From contig NZ_CP120742.1 of NCBI RefSeq assembly GCF_029581275.1, positions 5,704,501-5,768,500 on the forward strand: a DNA stretch of 64,000 nucleotides, given 5' to 3'. Position 1 is the first letter of the stretch; each line of letters begins with the position of its first letter. The notes under the pieces are model-generated. The model did not search any database. It was not told the DNA's origin and worked only from the letters and a program-made list of their open reading frames with translations. The translations under genes were made by a program, and so were the position numbers. This document shows, one piece after another, positions 53,364 through 63,204 of the stretch. Source of the DNA: Micromonospora sp. WMMD1155 (GTDB taxonomy: Bacteria; Actinomycetota; Actinomycetes; Mycobacteriales; Micromonosporaceae).

Positions 53364-53939
53364 TCAGCTTGGGCGGACTGAGGTGGGCGCGGCTTTCACA
53401 AAACCCTCGGCGTACGTCTGGCGAGCAGCCTCTAGAAAGTCGAGCCGTTCGCTCCAGACACGTTCCCAGCCGGCCCCAAGCCCGGGTGGCCATCGCCGAC
53501 TCCGGTATCGCTTGTCGATGATCTCTGCGAGTGCGCCGATCGTGTCGCGCAGACGCTGGGCGCGTTGCGCTAGCAAGTCAGGTCCAGCCACCTGCACCGT
53601 TGCGTTCGCGGCGACGAGTTGGTGCCAGTCAGCAGCGTATTGCTGGTGCTGGTCCCTCGGTTGTTCACCCTCAGGATGCAGGTCCATTAGGTCGCTGAGC
53701 TCTCGGGCCTGATCGAGGAACATGTCCACCCGGGTCAGATACACCACGTACGCCGCGCTCCGTGCGTCGGCGAGCTGGTCGCTTCTGATGCGCTCAGCGT
53801 CCGCCGTCTCATGGCTACGAGCTCGCTCGGCCTCTGCGCGCTGGGTGCGAGTGCTGAGGTATCCGACGCCGAAGGTTGCTGCACCCCCGAGGACGGCACC
53901 CAGCAAGCCGAAAAGGCCGGTGGCGATCTCAGCAGTCAT
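53364..53939 (-). CDS. Small protein with N-terminal membrane helix and coiled coil
   Basis: 191 residues from ATG 53939: MTAEIATGLFGLLGAVLGGA is a membrane helix (GGAATFGVGYLSTRTQR follows), then a charged helical region (AERARSHETADAERIRSD, FLDQARELSDLMDL) and a helical end. Such one-helix, coiled-coil proteins are common accessory genes in actinobacteria; function unknown. Confidence 0.65.
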   Translation of the reverse strand: MTAEIATGLFGLLGAVLGGAATFGVGYLSTRTQRAEAERARSHETADAERIRSDQLADARSAAYVVYLTRVDMFLDQARELSDLMDLHPEGEQPRDQHQQYAADWHQLVAANATVQVAGPDLLAQRAQRLRDTIGALAEIIDKRYRSRRWPPGLGAGWERVWSERLDFLEAARQTYAEGFVKAAPTSVRPS

Positions 53940-53983
53940 GGCCGGCAGTAAATCATAGAAGACCGAGAATGTTTTGCGTGCCC

Positions 53984-54354
53984 TCACCCGAGGTCGTGCT
54001 CATACAAGCCGGCGTTGAGCAACCACGCGAGGGGCGTGGTGGCGCGGGCGATGTAGTGCTCGCCGTCGAGGTGGTGCATGGTGACGGCCTGCGTCGAATC
54101 CTGATCGACCACCCAGCACTGGGAAGGCCAGCGGCAGCGTATTCGCTGCGCTGGTCACCGTGTCGACACCCTCGGAGCCGGGGAAACGATCTCGAAGACG
54201 AGGAGTACATCGGCGACCGGCAGCTACACAGCGTCTCTGCCTGCGCCTCGCTCCACACGACCAGATCGGGGATGGGCCCGTCGATGCCGGCCGTCACGGG
54301 CCCGGGCTGCGCACCCATTACCGTGGGGTCATCGAGCGTCATGACAGGTGGCAT
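53984..54354 (-). pseudogene. Uma2-family endonuclease, decayed
   Basis: Uma2-like (PD-(D/E)XK) sequence appears in pieces over three frames: IPDLVVWSEAQAETL, then PVADVLLVFEIVSP, then PGSEGVDTV, then RSEYAAAGLP, and finally HHLDGEHYIARATTPLAWLL ending NAGLYEHDLG at 53984. At least three frameshifts and no N-terminal third, so it is dead. Confidence 0.75.
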
Positions 54355-54544
54355 GTGCCTGCCTACCGCCTCCGAACTCGTGCGCGTATCTCACCGGTCT
54401 GACCTATGGCCCCAGTCATGGTGGGGCGTCGTCGGCCGCGTTCCCTGCGCGTGTTTGTCGCGAATCCGACTCGCTCACTGATCGGGCTGTCGGGGCAGGT
54501 CAACCCCGGTAAGGGGTGCAGTAGCATGCGGCAGTGATCCGCTC

Positions 54545-57500
54545 ATGAGGCCGACCATCGCCGCCGACACCCTGCGTCGGACCCTCACCCAGTACCTGAC
54601 CACCACCTTCGGCCTGACCGAGGACGGCGTACGCCAGGGCCTGGAGGGTTTTCTCTCCCACCCGGAGCAGGGCATCTTCCGTGGCCCGTACCTGCGGATC
54701 CGCACTCCCTTCCGCCCGGCGGAAGGTGACTGGCGGGCGTACCTCGACTGGGCGCCGGCCGATTTCACCCCTTACCTGCACCAGGCGAATGCGTTCGCCC
54801 GGTTGTCGACGAAGGGCAAGGCGGCCGAGCCGACGCTGATCACCACCGGCACCGGCTCGGGTAAGACGGAGTCTTTCCTTATCCCGGTGCTCGACCACTG
54901 CCGACGGCAGAAGCAGCTGGGCAGGGCTGGCGTCAAGGCGATTCTGCTCTACCCGATGAACGCCCTCGCGACGGACCAGACGCAGCGCATCAACGAGGTG
55001 CTCTCCGACCCGGCGCTCAGCCAGGTGACTGCCGGTCTCTACATCGGCGACGTCGCGGCCATCGAGTACGCGCACGTCTTCACCAAGCGCTCGGAGATGC
55101 GACGCACGCCGCCGGACATCTTGATCACCAACTACAAGATGCTCGACCTGCTGCTCCAGCGCGCCGACGATCTGCCGCTCTGGGAGGGCGCGGAACCGGC
55201 CTACGTGGTGCTGGACGAGTTCCACACCTACGACGGCGCGCAGGGCACCGACGTGGCGATGCTGCTGCGCCGGCTCGCCGTCGCGCTCGACCTCGACGAG
55301 CCGGAGCGGCCCCTCGGGCCGATCTGCCCTGTGGCCACCTCCGCGACCCTCGGCGAAGGCGGCGGCCGGGACGGTCGTACCGCGATCCGTGAGGTCGCCG
55401 AGCAGGTCTTCGGCGTCGCCTTCGACGCCGGGTCGCTGGTGGGGGAGGACCGGTACGAGGCCGGCGAGTTCGTCGCGAGCCAAGACTTCAGCCTGCCGCT
55501 GCCCAGCCCGGAGCAGCTCGCGGCCGTCGACGACCGCGATCCCGAGCTGATGATGACCGAGGTCGCTGAGCTGGTCGTCGACGAACGTTGTCTCGACAAC
55601 CCAACGCGCCTGGGTGGGCTGCTTCGTCAGCATCCGTTGACGAAGGCGGTGCTCGACTCGCTCCAGGCGCGGCCGTGCACCCTCGACGAGATCATCGACG
55701 TGTTGCCCCGCAAGAACGCGACCGGTTGGGGCAGCGTGATGAAGACCCCACCCGAGATCACGGCGAAGGCTCTCGCCCGGTTCGTCGGCCTGCTCTCCAT
55801 CGCGCAGAACCCGGATGTTCCCGGCCGCCCGCTGCTCAACATCGAAACCCACCTCTGGGTACGCGCCGTCTCCCGCCTGCTGCGGGGCACCTCCCACCAG
55901 GCCGCCTTCGGCTGGTACGGCGAAGCGCCGCGCGAGCTGGACCCGTACGCCACTGACGCAGACGTGGTCGTGGCCGACAACCGCTACCCACGGTTACCGG
56001 CCATCTACTGTCGGCACTGCGGTCGTTCGGGCTGGATGGCGTTGTCGCCGGAGAGGGATCCGCAGGAGCTGGAAACCGACCCGGACAAGATCTACCGGGC
56101 CAGCGTCGGCCGGGACAAGCGCCGGGTCCGCGCGCTGATCGCCGCGACCGGAGACGAGGTACGCCAGCGCACCCGTGGCCTGCTGGTCCTGGAGTACGGC
56201 CGTCGGGTGCGACCCTTCGACGAGCAACGCGACCGCGAGCCCACCGACGACGCGATCGTCGTGCTCGGTGACGTCCTCGACATCGACGGTGCCGAGAAGG
56301 ACCGCTGCCCGTCCTGCGAGCTGGACCACGGCATCCGCTTCCTCGGCGCCGGCCTGGCCACTCTCGCCTCGGTGGCGATCACGCAGCTCTTCACCGGTGG
56401 GGAACTCGACGAGGCTGAGAAGAAGACGCTGCTCTTCAACGACTCGGTCCAGGACGCCGCGCACCGCGCCGGTTTCGTTGCCAACAGGTCCTACTCGTTC
56501 TCTCTGCGCTCCCTGCTCGCCGGTCGCTTGAAGGCTGGGGAGTCGATCGGGCTCGACGACCTCTTCGTCAGGATGATCGGAGAGGCGGCCAAGCCGGAGA
56601 TCCTCTCCACCGTCGTACCACCGGACCTGCACGACCAGCCCGGTGTCGACAGCCTGCTCGGCGGTGAGCACAGCGGCAGCCGGGAGACCTGGGAGCTGAT
56701 CAGCGAGCGACTCGTCTTCGCCACCGTGATGGAGACCGGGCTGCGCTCCCGCCAGGGCCGCACCCTGGAGTTGACCCGCAGCGTCGCCGTCGAGGTGGCC
56801 CTCGACGATCCTGCGCGAGCCGCCGCGATCTGCCGGGACGTGCACCTCACCGGCCCCGGCCATCTCGCGGTAGCACCGCCGGACGACGCCCGCTACCTCG
56901 CCTTCCTGCGCGGCCTGCTGGAACGGCTGCGGGTCCGCGGCGCCGTGTTCCACGAGTGGCTGGTGCCGTACCTGAAGCGTGGGGGCACCCGGTGGCAGAT
57001 CTGGGGTGGCCGGCCCGCCGGGATGCCCGCGTTCCCGAAAGGGCTGTCCGCACCCGCGTTCCTGCTCGCGACACCGAAGTCTCGCTCAGAGTTCGACGTG
57101 ATCACCGCGCGGGGCAACTGGTACCAAGACTGGACGTCGCGCTGCCTCGGCCTCGACCCCGGTGACGCCGCCGGCTTCCTCAGCCGTCTGCTGCCGGCCC
57201 TCGCCGCCGCCGACGTGGTCGCGGCGGGCGACACGGAGGACGGCAACACGGTGTATGGGCTGATGCCCGGCCACCTGAGGGTGACCCGGCTCGACGACGC
57301 ATCCGCGGTGACGGCCGGGGTCGGCTGCGACACCTGCCACTGGCAGCAGACCGAGCACCCCGACCGGGTTGCCGACTGGATCGGGCAGCCGTGCCGGCAG
57401 TACCGCTGCCGGGGCCGGCTCCAGGTCGTTCACGACGAAACTGCCCCCGACGACTACTACCGCCGTCTCTACCTGGACAGCCCGGTGTTCCGGGTCGTCA

Positions 57501-60500
57501 CCGGCGAACACACCGGCATGCTCACCCGCGCCCAGCGGGAGACGGTGGAGAAGGAGTTCCGCGACGGCGTTCGCTACACCGACCCGAACGTGCTCTCCTG
57601 CACGCCCACCCTGGAGATGGGCATCGACATCGGCGCCCTCTCCGCAGTGGTGCTCGCGTCACTCCCGCACGGCCCGGCGAACTACATCCAGCGGGCGGGC
57701 CGGGCCGGTCGCAAGAGCGGCAACGCGCTGGTGCTGACCCTGGTAGGGCGCACAGAACGGGACCGCTATTACCTGGCCGACCCGCGCGACATGATCGCCG
57801 GCCAGATCGTGCCACCCGGCTGCTTCCTGTCCGCCGTGGAGATCCTGCGCCGCCAGTACCTCGCCCACCTGATCGACCTGGCCGCCCGGGGCCGCCTCGC
57901 GGGGGTGCTGCCGATGCCACGGCGGGCACACGTGCTGTTCGGGCCGACCGGCTGGCTGACCGGCCTCGCCGAGGCTGGTCGCCGCGACAGCGGACGGCTG
58001 GTGGAGGGCTTCCTGAGCTTGTTCGGGGACAAGGTCCTCCGTGCTGCCGCCGATCAACTGCGGGAGTTCGCCGCCGATGGCATCGTCCACCGGGTCAAGG
58101 AAGCCGACGAGGTCTGGGACTCCCGACTGGCCGACCTGCGGCGCCGGATGCAGAAACTCGCCGCCGCCCGCGGCACGCTCGTGTCCAGCGACCCGGACCA
58201 CGCCCGCGAGATCAAGATGTTGAAAGCGGAGGAGGGTGCGGTCCGCCGCCGACTGCGGGAGGTCAGCGCGGCTGCGGCGCACGGCACGATGGTCGAGTTC
58301 GGTCTCCTGCCGAACTACGCGCTCATCGACAGCCGTACCGACCTCGAAGCGACCTTGACCTGGGAGGACAAGGTCGACGGTGATCGCCGTTTCCACAGCG
58401 AGCTGCGCGAGTACGCCCGCCCCGCCCGCCAGGCGCTGGTCGAGATCGCCCCCGGTAACAGTTACTACGTAAGGGGTTACAAGCACGAGATCTCTGGGCT
58501 CGACGTCGGTCCGGCGGACCGGCCGGCGTACGAGCAGTGGCGGATCTGCGCCCAGTGCGGCTACGTCCGCACCCACCTCGCGAAGGAGGACACCAGCGCC
58601 TGCCCGCGCTGCGCGGACCGGGGCATCGCCGATCACGGACGGCTGTTCCAGGTCCTCCAACCGACGCGGGCGCTCAGCCGCGACAAGCGCGACGACGCCC
58701 GCATCCGCGACGACAGCGACGACCGGGACCGCCGCTTCTACGCCACCACCATCGCCGTCGACGTCGACCCGGCGAAGGTCGATTCGTCCTGGCGGCATGC
58801 CCACGACACGTTCGGTGTCGACTACAGCCGGCACGCGATGATCCGTCACTTCAACCTCGGCGCGCAGCGTTACGACCGGGCGGCGGAACTCTTCGCGGGT
58901 GAAGAGGTGCGAATCAACCGGTTCCACACCTGCACCTCCTGCGGCGGGACCACGGTCGACGGTGCGCCCGCGATGAGTCAACAACTCGCGGCGGAAACCT
59001 CGGGGTCGACAGTCGTGAAGGGCGCCGAACACCACCGCCCCTGGTGCCCGTACCGGCGGTCGCCGGCCGCCCCCGACGCTCACGTGGATCTGATCCTCGC
59101 CCACGAGTTGGAGACCGAGGCGCTGCGCATCCTGATCCCCGCCGCCACCGCCGTGGTCCAGGAACGCGTCGCGTCGTTTGCCGCCGCCATCCGGCTCGGC
59201 ATCGCCGCGCAGTACGGCGGCGACCCCGCCCACCTCCAGGCCGTTTCGGCCACCATGCCGGACGGGCAGAGCGACGGGACGCGCAACTTCGTGGTCGTCT
59301 ACGACACCCAGCCGCAGGGCACCGGCTACCTGCACCGCCTCGCCAAGCCGGAGGAGTTCCGCGCGGTCCTTGAGTTGGCACGGCAGCGGATTGCCGACTG
59401 CGTGTGCCGGCACGAAGGCAGGGCGGTGTGTCACCGCTGCCTGCTCCGTCATGCGCGTAACGAGCACTTCGCCCTGATGAGCCGCGACGAGGCGTTGGGC
59501 ATGCTGGACAAGCTCCTCGACACCTGGGACGTCGAGGAGGGCACCCGGACGGATGAGATCTCGCTGATCCACCAAGTGGAGAGCGAGTTGGAAATGCGTT
59601 TCCTCACCAAACTGTTGGCGCTGGGCGCGACACCCGACTCGGGCCTGCGAATCGATCGGCGAACCGACCACGACGGTGCTCGCATCGCCGACCTGCGGTT
59701 TGTCCGGGACAACGGCCAGAGCGTCACCCACTGGCAGATGAAGCTGCAGAACACCGTCCGCGGCACCCGCCCCGACGTCCACTTCAAACGCCTCGACGCC
59801 CCGTCGCCGGAGGTGGCCGTCTATCTCGACGGCTTCAAATACCATGCCTCGTCCCAGTACAACCGGCTCGCGGACGACGCGGAGAAACGGGCCCGGCTGC
59901 GCGCACACGGCTACCTGGTCTTCGCGGCCACCTGGGATGACGTCAAGACCTGGGGGAACATCGACGAGCAGGGGCGGTGGACGCCGTACGGCGGGGTCAG
60001 CAGGCAGGCCGCCCGGGAGAGATACCGGCAGTTCCTCCCCGGTGCCGACCCGGACGAGCTGGAGCAGACCGTCTGGGTCAACCCGATCGAGCAGCTGATG
60101 CGCTTCCTCGCAGAGCCTGACCTGACCCGATGGCAGAAGCGGGCGGAAGCCACGTTGGCCGGTCTCCTGAAGCAGGCCCGGGACAACACCGCCACCGACT
60201 CCGGTGGTGTGGCGGAGCGGCTCCTGGCGGCACTGCGTGGCGAGCCACTGCCCGGCCCGACCCCAGGCAAAATCATGGTCGCCCGAGCCCGGGACAATGC
60301 CGACTGCCCGGTGACTCTCGTCGTCGACGGACGTGCCAAGCCCTTGCCGACCTGGTCCGCGCTGACCGTCCTCGATGACCTGCCGGCCGCTGTGACCGCG
60401 GCAGGCCACAAGGACCGCTGGGCTGCGTGGCTCGCCTGGGGCAATGTCGTCCAGTTCCTTGCAAACGGTGGCGGCGACGCCGGTCAGCTCGCTGTGTCCA

Positions 60501-60973
60501 CCCTTGACACCTTCGAACCGGCTTCGCTGGCTGTCACCGAGGGCACCGGGCTGGCGCCGGCGCAACGCGCACTGCCGCTCGATGAGGAGACATCGACGTG
60601 GCTCGGCGTCGTAGCGAACCCGGTGACCGCCGAGCCGGAGACGCTCGACACCGAGTCGCCGTGGCGGGACGTCCTGCGCTACCTCGACGCGAACGAGAAA
60701 ACTCTCGACCAGCTCGTCCAGCAGCTCGCCCGGCAGGACCTGCCCGCGCCGGTCGTCGGCTACGAGCTGGGCGACCAGGGCTGGCAGGCCGAGTTGGCCT
60801 GGCCCGACCGGCGGATCGCGATCGTGCTTACCGGTCCGTCCGACGACCCGGAGACGGAAGATCGCGACCGGGCGTACGCGGAGGCGGGCTGGCATGCACG
60901 TACCGCTCGGGAGTGGTCGGTTGACGAGTTGGCTGCCGAAATCAAGGCGACGAGCGGGGGAGAACGTCGATGA
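54545..60973 (+). CDS. Giant DEAD/DEAH helicase with DUF1998 and C-terminal nuclease-like domain (DruE-like)
   Basis: 2142 residues. Helicase motifs: I TTGTGSGKTESFLIPVLDHC (about 105), II YVVLDEFHTYDGAQGTDVAM (about 224), III ATSATLGEG, V TPTLEMGIDIGALSAVVLAS (about 1020), VI NYIQRAGRAGRKSGNALVLT (about 1050). Cys pairs ICAQCGY/CPRCADR and CTSCGGT follow, then DUF1998 with CVCRHEGRAVCHRCLLRH (about 1620-1640). Residues about 1680-1805 look Vsr/DUF559-like (TRPDVHFKRLDAPSPEVAVY, LDGFKYHASSQYNR, RLRAHGYLVFAATWDDV). Size and order match Druantia DruE or MrfA-type 3'-5' helicases. The next gene overlaps by 4 bases. Confidence 0.9.
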   Translation: MRPTIAADTLRRTLTQYLTTTFGLTEDGVRQGLEGFLSHPEQGIFRGPYLRIRTPFRPAEGDWRAYLDWAPADFTPYLHQANAFARLSTKGKAAEPTLITTGTGSGKTESFLIPVLDHCRRQKQLGRAGVKAILLYPMNALATDQTQRINEVLSDPALSQVTAGLYIGDVAAIEYAHVFTKRSEMRRTPPDILITNYKMLDLLLQRADDLPLWEGAEPAYVVLDEFHTYDGAQGTDVAMLLRRLAVALDLDEPERPLGPICPVATSATLGEGGGRDGRTAIREVAEQVFGVAFDAGSLVGEDRYEAGEFVASQDFSLPLPSPEQLAAVDDRDPELMMTEVAELVVDERCLDNPTRLGGLLRQHPLTKAVLDSLQARPCTLDEIIDVLPRKNATGWGSVMKTPPEITAKALARFVGLLSIAQNPDVPGRPLLNIETHLWVRAVSRLLRGTSHQAAFGWYGEAPRELDPYATDADVVVADNRYPRLPAIYCRHCGRSGWMALSPERDPQELETDPDKIYRASVGRDKRRVRALIAATGDEVRQRTRGLLVLEYGRRVRPFDEQRDREPTDDAIVVLGDVLDIDGAEKDRCPSCELDHGIRFLGAGLATLASVAITQLFTGGELDEAEKKTLLFNDSVQDAAHRAGFVANRSYSFSLRSLLAGRLKAGESIGLDDLFVRMIGEAAKPEILSTVVPPDLHDQPGVDSLLGGEHSGSRETWELISERLVFATVMETGLRSRQGRTLELTRSVAVEVALDDPARAAAICRDVHLTGPGHLAVAPPDDARYLAFLRGLLERLRVRGAVFHEWLVPYLKRGGTRWQIWGGRPAGMPAFPKGLSAPAFLLATPKSRSEFDVITARGNWYQDWTSRCLGLDPGDAAGFLSRLLPALAAADVVAAGDTEDGNTVYGLMPGHLRVTRLDDASAVTAGVGCDTCHWQQTEHPDRVADWIGQPCRQYRCRGRLQVVHDETAPDDYYRRLYLDSPVFRVVTGEHTGMLTRAQRETVEKEFRDGVRYTDPNVLSCTPTLEMGIDIGALSAVVLASLPHGPANYIQRAGRAGRKSGNALVLTLVGRTERDRYYLADPRDMIAGQIVPPGCFLSAVEILRRQYLAHLIDLAARGRLAGVLPMPRRAHVLFGPTGWLTGLAEAGRRDSGRLVEGFLSLFGDKVLRAAADQLREFAADGIVHRVKEADEVWDSRLADLRRRMQKLAAARGTLVSSDPDHAREIKMLKAEEGAVRRRLREVSAAAAHGTMVEFGLLPNYALIDSRTDLEATLTWEDKVDGDRRFHSELREYARPARQALVEIAPGNSYYVRGYKHEISGLDVGPADRPAYEQWRICAQCGYVRTHLAKEDTSACPRCADRGIADHGRLFQVLQPTRALSRDKRDDARIRDDSDDRDRRFYATTIAVDVDPAKVDSSWRHAHDTFGVDYSRHAMIRHFNLGAQRYDRAAELFAGEEVRINRFHTCTSCGGTTVDGAPAMSQQLAAETSGSTVVKGAEHHRPWCPYRRSPAAPDAHVDLILAHELETEALRILIPAATAVVQERVASFAAAIRLGIAAQYGGDPAHLQAVSATMPDGQSDGTRNFVVVYDTQPQGTGYLHRLAKPEEFRAVLELARQRIADCVCRHEGRAVCHRCLLRHARNEHFALMSRDEALGMLDKLLDTWDVEEGTRTDEISLIHQVESELEMRFLTKLLALGATPDSGLRIDRRTDHDGARIADLRFVRDNGQSVTHWQMKLQNTVRGTRPDVHFKRLDAPSPEVAVYLDGFKYHASSQYNRLADDAEKRARLRAHGYLVFAATWDDVKTWGNIDEQGRWTPYGGVSRQAARERYRQFLPGADPDELEQTVWVNPIEQLMRFLAEPDLTRWQKRAEATLAGLLKQARDNTATDSGGVAERLLAALRGEPLPGPTPGKIMVARARDNADCPVTLVVDGRAKPLPTWSALTVLDDLPAAVTAAGHKDRWAAWLAWGNVVQFLANGGGDAGQLAVSTLDTFEPASLAVTEGTGLAPAQRALPLDEETSTWLGVVANPVTAEPETLDTESPWRDVLRYLDANEKTLDQLVQQLARQDLPAPVVGYELGDQGWQAELAWPDRRIAIVLTGPSDDPETEDRDRAYAEAGWHARTAREWSVDELAAEIKATSGGERR

Positions 60974-63153
60974 GCACCGGAGCAACCACACTGCGGATGC
61001 TGGACCGCGCCGACAAGGAGGTCATGAAGCTCACCCGCGCCGACATCGGAGCGGTCTACGAGTTCATGCACAAGTTCCGGCACAACCCGGAGAACCCGGG
61101 GCTCAACCTGAAGGCGCTCAACAGCGAGTCCCGGCTGATGTCCGCCCGGGTCAACAAGGACTACCGCGCGCTGCTGCTGCACATCGCCGCGCGCGACTAC
61201 CTGCTCGTCGCGGTCAAGCACCGCGGTGAGGTGTACGACGACCTCAGCCGGTACGCGTATCGCATCAACCGGATCACCGGCGGCATCGAGGTCGTCGACA
61301 TGGCACCCGTCGGTGACAGCATCATCGGCCGGGTCGTACCGCCCGAGATTGAGCCCGAGCCCGCGCAGAAGCCGCTCTTCGACACCTACACCGCCCCCCA
61401 ACTGCTGGAGCTCGGCGTCTCCGAGCCATTGCTGCCGCAGATCCGGGAGCTGACCACTGAGGCGCAACTCCTGGAACTGCTGGACCGGGCGCCGCAGCTC
61501 ACCACTGACGTCCTGTTCGCGCTCTTCGACGGCACCCCCTACGACGAGGTGCTTCAGCAGGTCACCGAACCGGTCCGCGCCGACGAGCCGGTTGACCCCG
61601 ACGATTTCGAAGCTGCCGTCGAGCGCCCCGCCACCCAGGTGACCTCCGACGACGAGGCACTGCAGGCGATGCTCGGCGAAGCGTTCGAACGGTGGCAGAT
61701 CTTCCTGCACCCCACCCAGCGGAAGTTGGTTGAGCGCCGGTACAGCGGCCCCGCGCGGGTCGGTGGTGGTCCCGGAACCGGAAAGACGATCGTCGCCCTG
61801 CACCGGGTGGCGCACCTGGCGCGGCAGTTGCCACCAGGGGTGGACAAGCCAATCCTGCTCACCACCTTCAACCGGAACCTCGCCGCCGACCTGCGGACCC
61901 GCCTGATGGCCCTGTGCGGGCAGGAGTTGGTGTCACGCATCGACATCGTCAACATCGACCGGTTGGCCAGCCGGGTCGTGGCCGAAGCCAAGGCGGGTGG
62001 CAGCCGCCGCGTGGTGGACGACAATCGCGTCCTTGAGCTGTGGGACGAATTCCTGTTGGAGACCGGGGCGACCGGCTGGGAGGCGGAGTTCCTGGCCGCC
62101 GAGTGGACCCAGGTGATCCTCGGTCAGGTGCTCAACTCCCGGACCGACTACTTCAAGGCCCGCCGCCCCAACCGGGGCCGCAGTCTCACTCGGGCGGAGC
62201 GGGACCAAATCTGGCAGCTGACCGAGCGCTTCGCCACCTGGCTAGAGAATCGTGGCGTCTGGACGTGGCGACAGGTGGCGCAACGGGCCGCCCGTCTCGA
62301 AATGGACCGCACTGCGCAGAACACCGGCGCAGCAGGCGAGTCGTCCGGCGGGTTCTACCGGCCGCGCTACCGCCACGTCGTGGTCGACGAGGCGCAGGAC
62401 CTTAGCGCCGCGCACTGGAAGATGCTGCGTGCCATGGTCGCGCCAGGGTCGGACGACATGTTCCTTACCGGCGACACCCACCAGCGCATCTACGACAACC
62501 ACGTCACGTTGGGCAGCCTCGGCGTCAACATCCGCGGTCGGTCGTCCCGGCTCACGCTAAGCTACCGCACGACCCGGCAGATCCTCGCCGACGCTCTGCA
62601 GATCATGAGTGGGGAGGTGTACGACGACCTCGATGGCGGTGAGGAAAACCTGGCTGGCTATCGGTCGTTGCTGCGCGGCGGCCGACCGGTCTTCCGCGGC
62701 GCAGCAACGTGGGCGCAGGAACGGGATCTGATTGTCGAGCAGTTGCGCGACTGGGGCAACGCGACGGACGGCTCGATCGCCATCTGCGTACCGACGAAGG
62801 ACCTCGCCGCCGACGTCATCAGTCGGCTGGAGGCGGACGGCCTGGCGGTGGTGGAGATCGGCCCGGATGGCCCGAAGCGCCCCGACGGCGTGCACATCGG
62901 CACGATGCACCGGTTCAAGGGCCTCGAGTACCAGCGCATGATCATCGCCGGGGTCAGTGACGGCCTGGTGCCTCGACAGATGATCAGCAGGTACCGCGAC
63001 ACTGACCCGAAGCGCTACCAGCGCGAACGCCAGCGTGACCGGTCGTTGCTGTTCGTCGCCGCCACCCGTGCGCGTGACGAGCTTGCGGTGTTCTGGCACG
63101 GCACGCCCAGCCCGTTCCTGACCGGGCGGCTCGTACAGCGACAGCTAGCCTGA
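60970..63153 (+). CDS. UvrD/Rep-type helicase with RelE-like N-terminal domain
   Basis: 727 residues. Residues 1-90 (VYEFMHKFRHNPENPGLNL, VNKDYRALLLHIAARDYLLV, KHRGEVYDDLSRY) have the RelE/ParE toxin fold pattern, here fused to a helicase. SF1 motifs: GGGPGTGKTIVALHRVAHLA (about 265), VVVDEAQDLSAAHWKMLRA (about 470), LTGDTHQRIYDN, LSYRTTRQIL, TMHRFKGLEYQRMIIAGV (about 645), LLFVAATRARDELAVF. Would unwind DNA 3'-5'; the RelE-like part may bind ribosome or DNA. Coupled to the giant helicase by ATGA overlap and followed after 52 bases by a kinase. Confidence 0.9.
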   Translation: MSTGATTLRMLDRADKEVMKLTRADIGAVYEFMHKFRHNPENPGLNLKALNSESRLMSARVNKDYRALLLHIAARDYLLVAVKHRGEVYDDLSRYAYRINRITGGIEVVDMAPVGDSIIGRVVPPEIEPEPAQKPLFDTYTAPQLLELGVSEPLLPQIRELTTEAQLLELLDRAPQLTTDVLFALFDGTPYDEVLQQVTEPVRADEPVDPDDFEAAVERPATQVTSDDEALQAMLGEAFERWQIFLHPTQRKLVERRYSGPARVGGGPGTGKTIVALHRVAHLARQLPPGVDKPILLTTFNRNLAADLRTRLMALCGQELVSRIDIVNIDRLASRVVAEAKAGGSRRVVDDNRVLELWDEFLLETGATGWEAEFLAAEWTQVILGQVLNSRTDYFKARRPNRGRSLTRAERDQIWQLTERFATWLENRGVWTWRQVAQRAARLEMDRTAQNTGAAGESSGGFYRPRYRHVVVDEAQDLSAAHWKMLRAMVAPGSDDMFLTGDTHQRIYDNHVTLGSLGVNIRGRSSRLTLSYRTTRQILADALQIMSGEVYDDLDGGEENLAGYRSLLRGGRPVFRGAATWAQERDLIVEQLRDWGNATDGSIAICVPTKDLAADVISRLEADGLAVVEIGPDGPKRPDGVHIGTMHRFKGLEYQRMIIAGVSDGLVPRQMISRYRDTDPKRYQRERQRDRSLLFVAATRARDELAVFWHGTPSPFLTGRLVQRQLA

Positions 63154-63204
63154 TTGCCGCTCCTGCTCAGGCGGGGTCGGTGTGCGATGCGGGGGAGGCT
63201 GTAG

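Noticed and set aside
57659..60991. 1110-codon leftward open frame
   Set aside because: Antisense of the DUF1998 helicase; composition typical of a shadow frame and no recognised domain.
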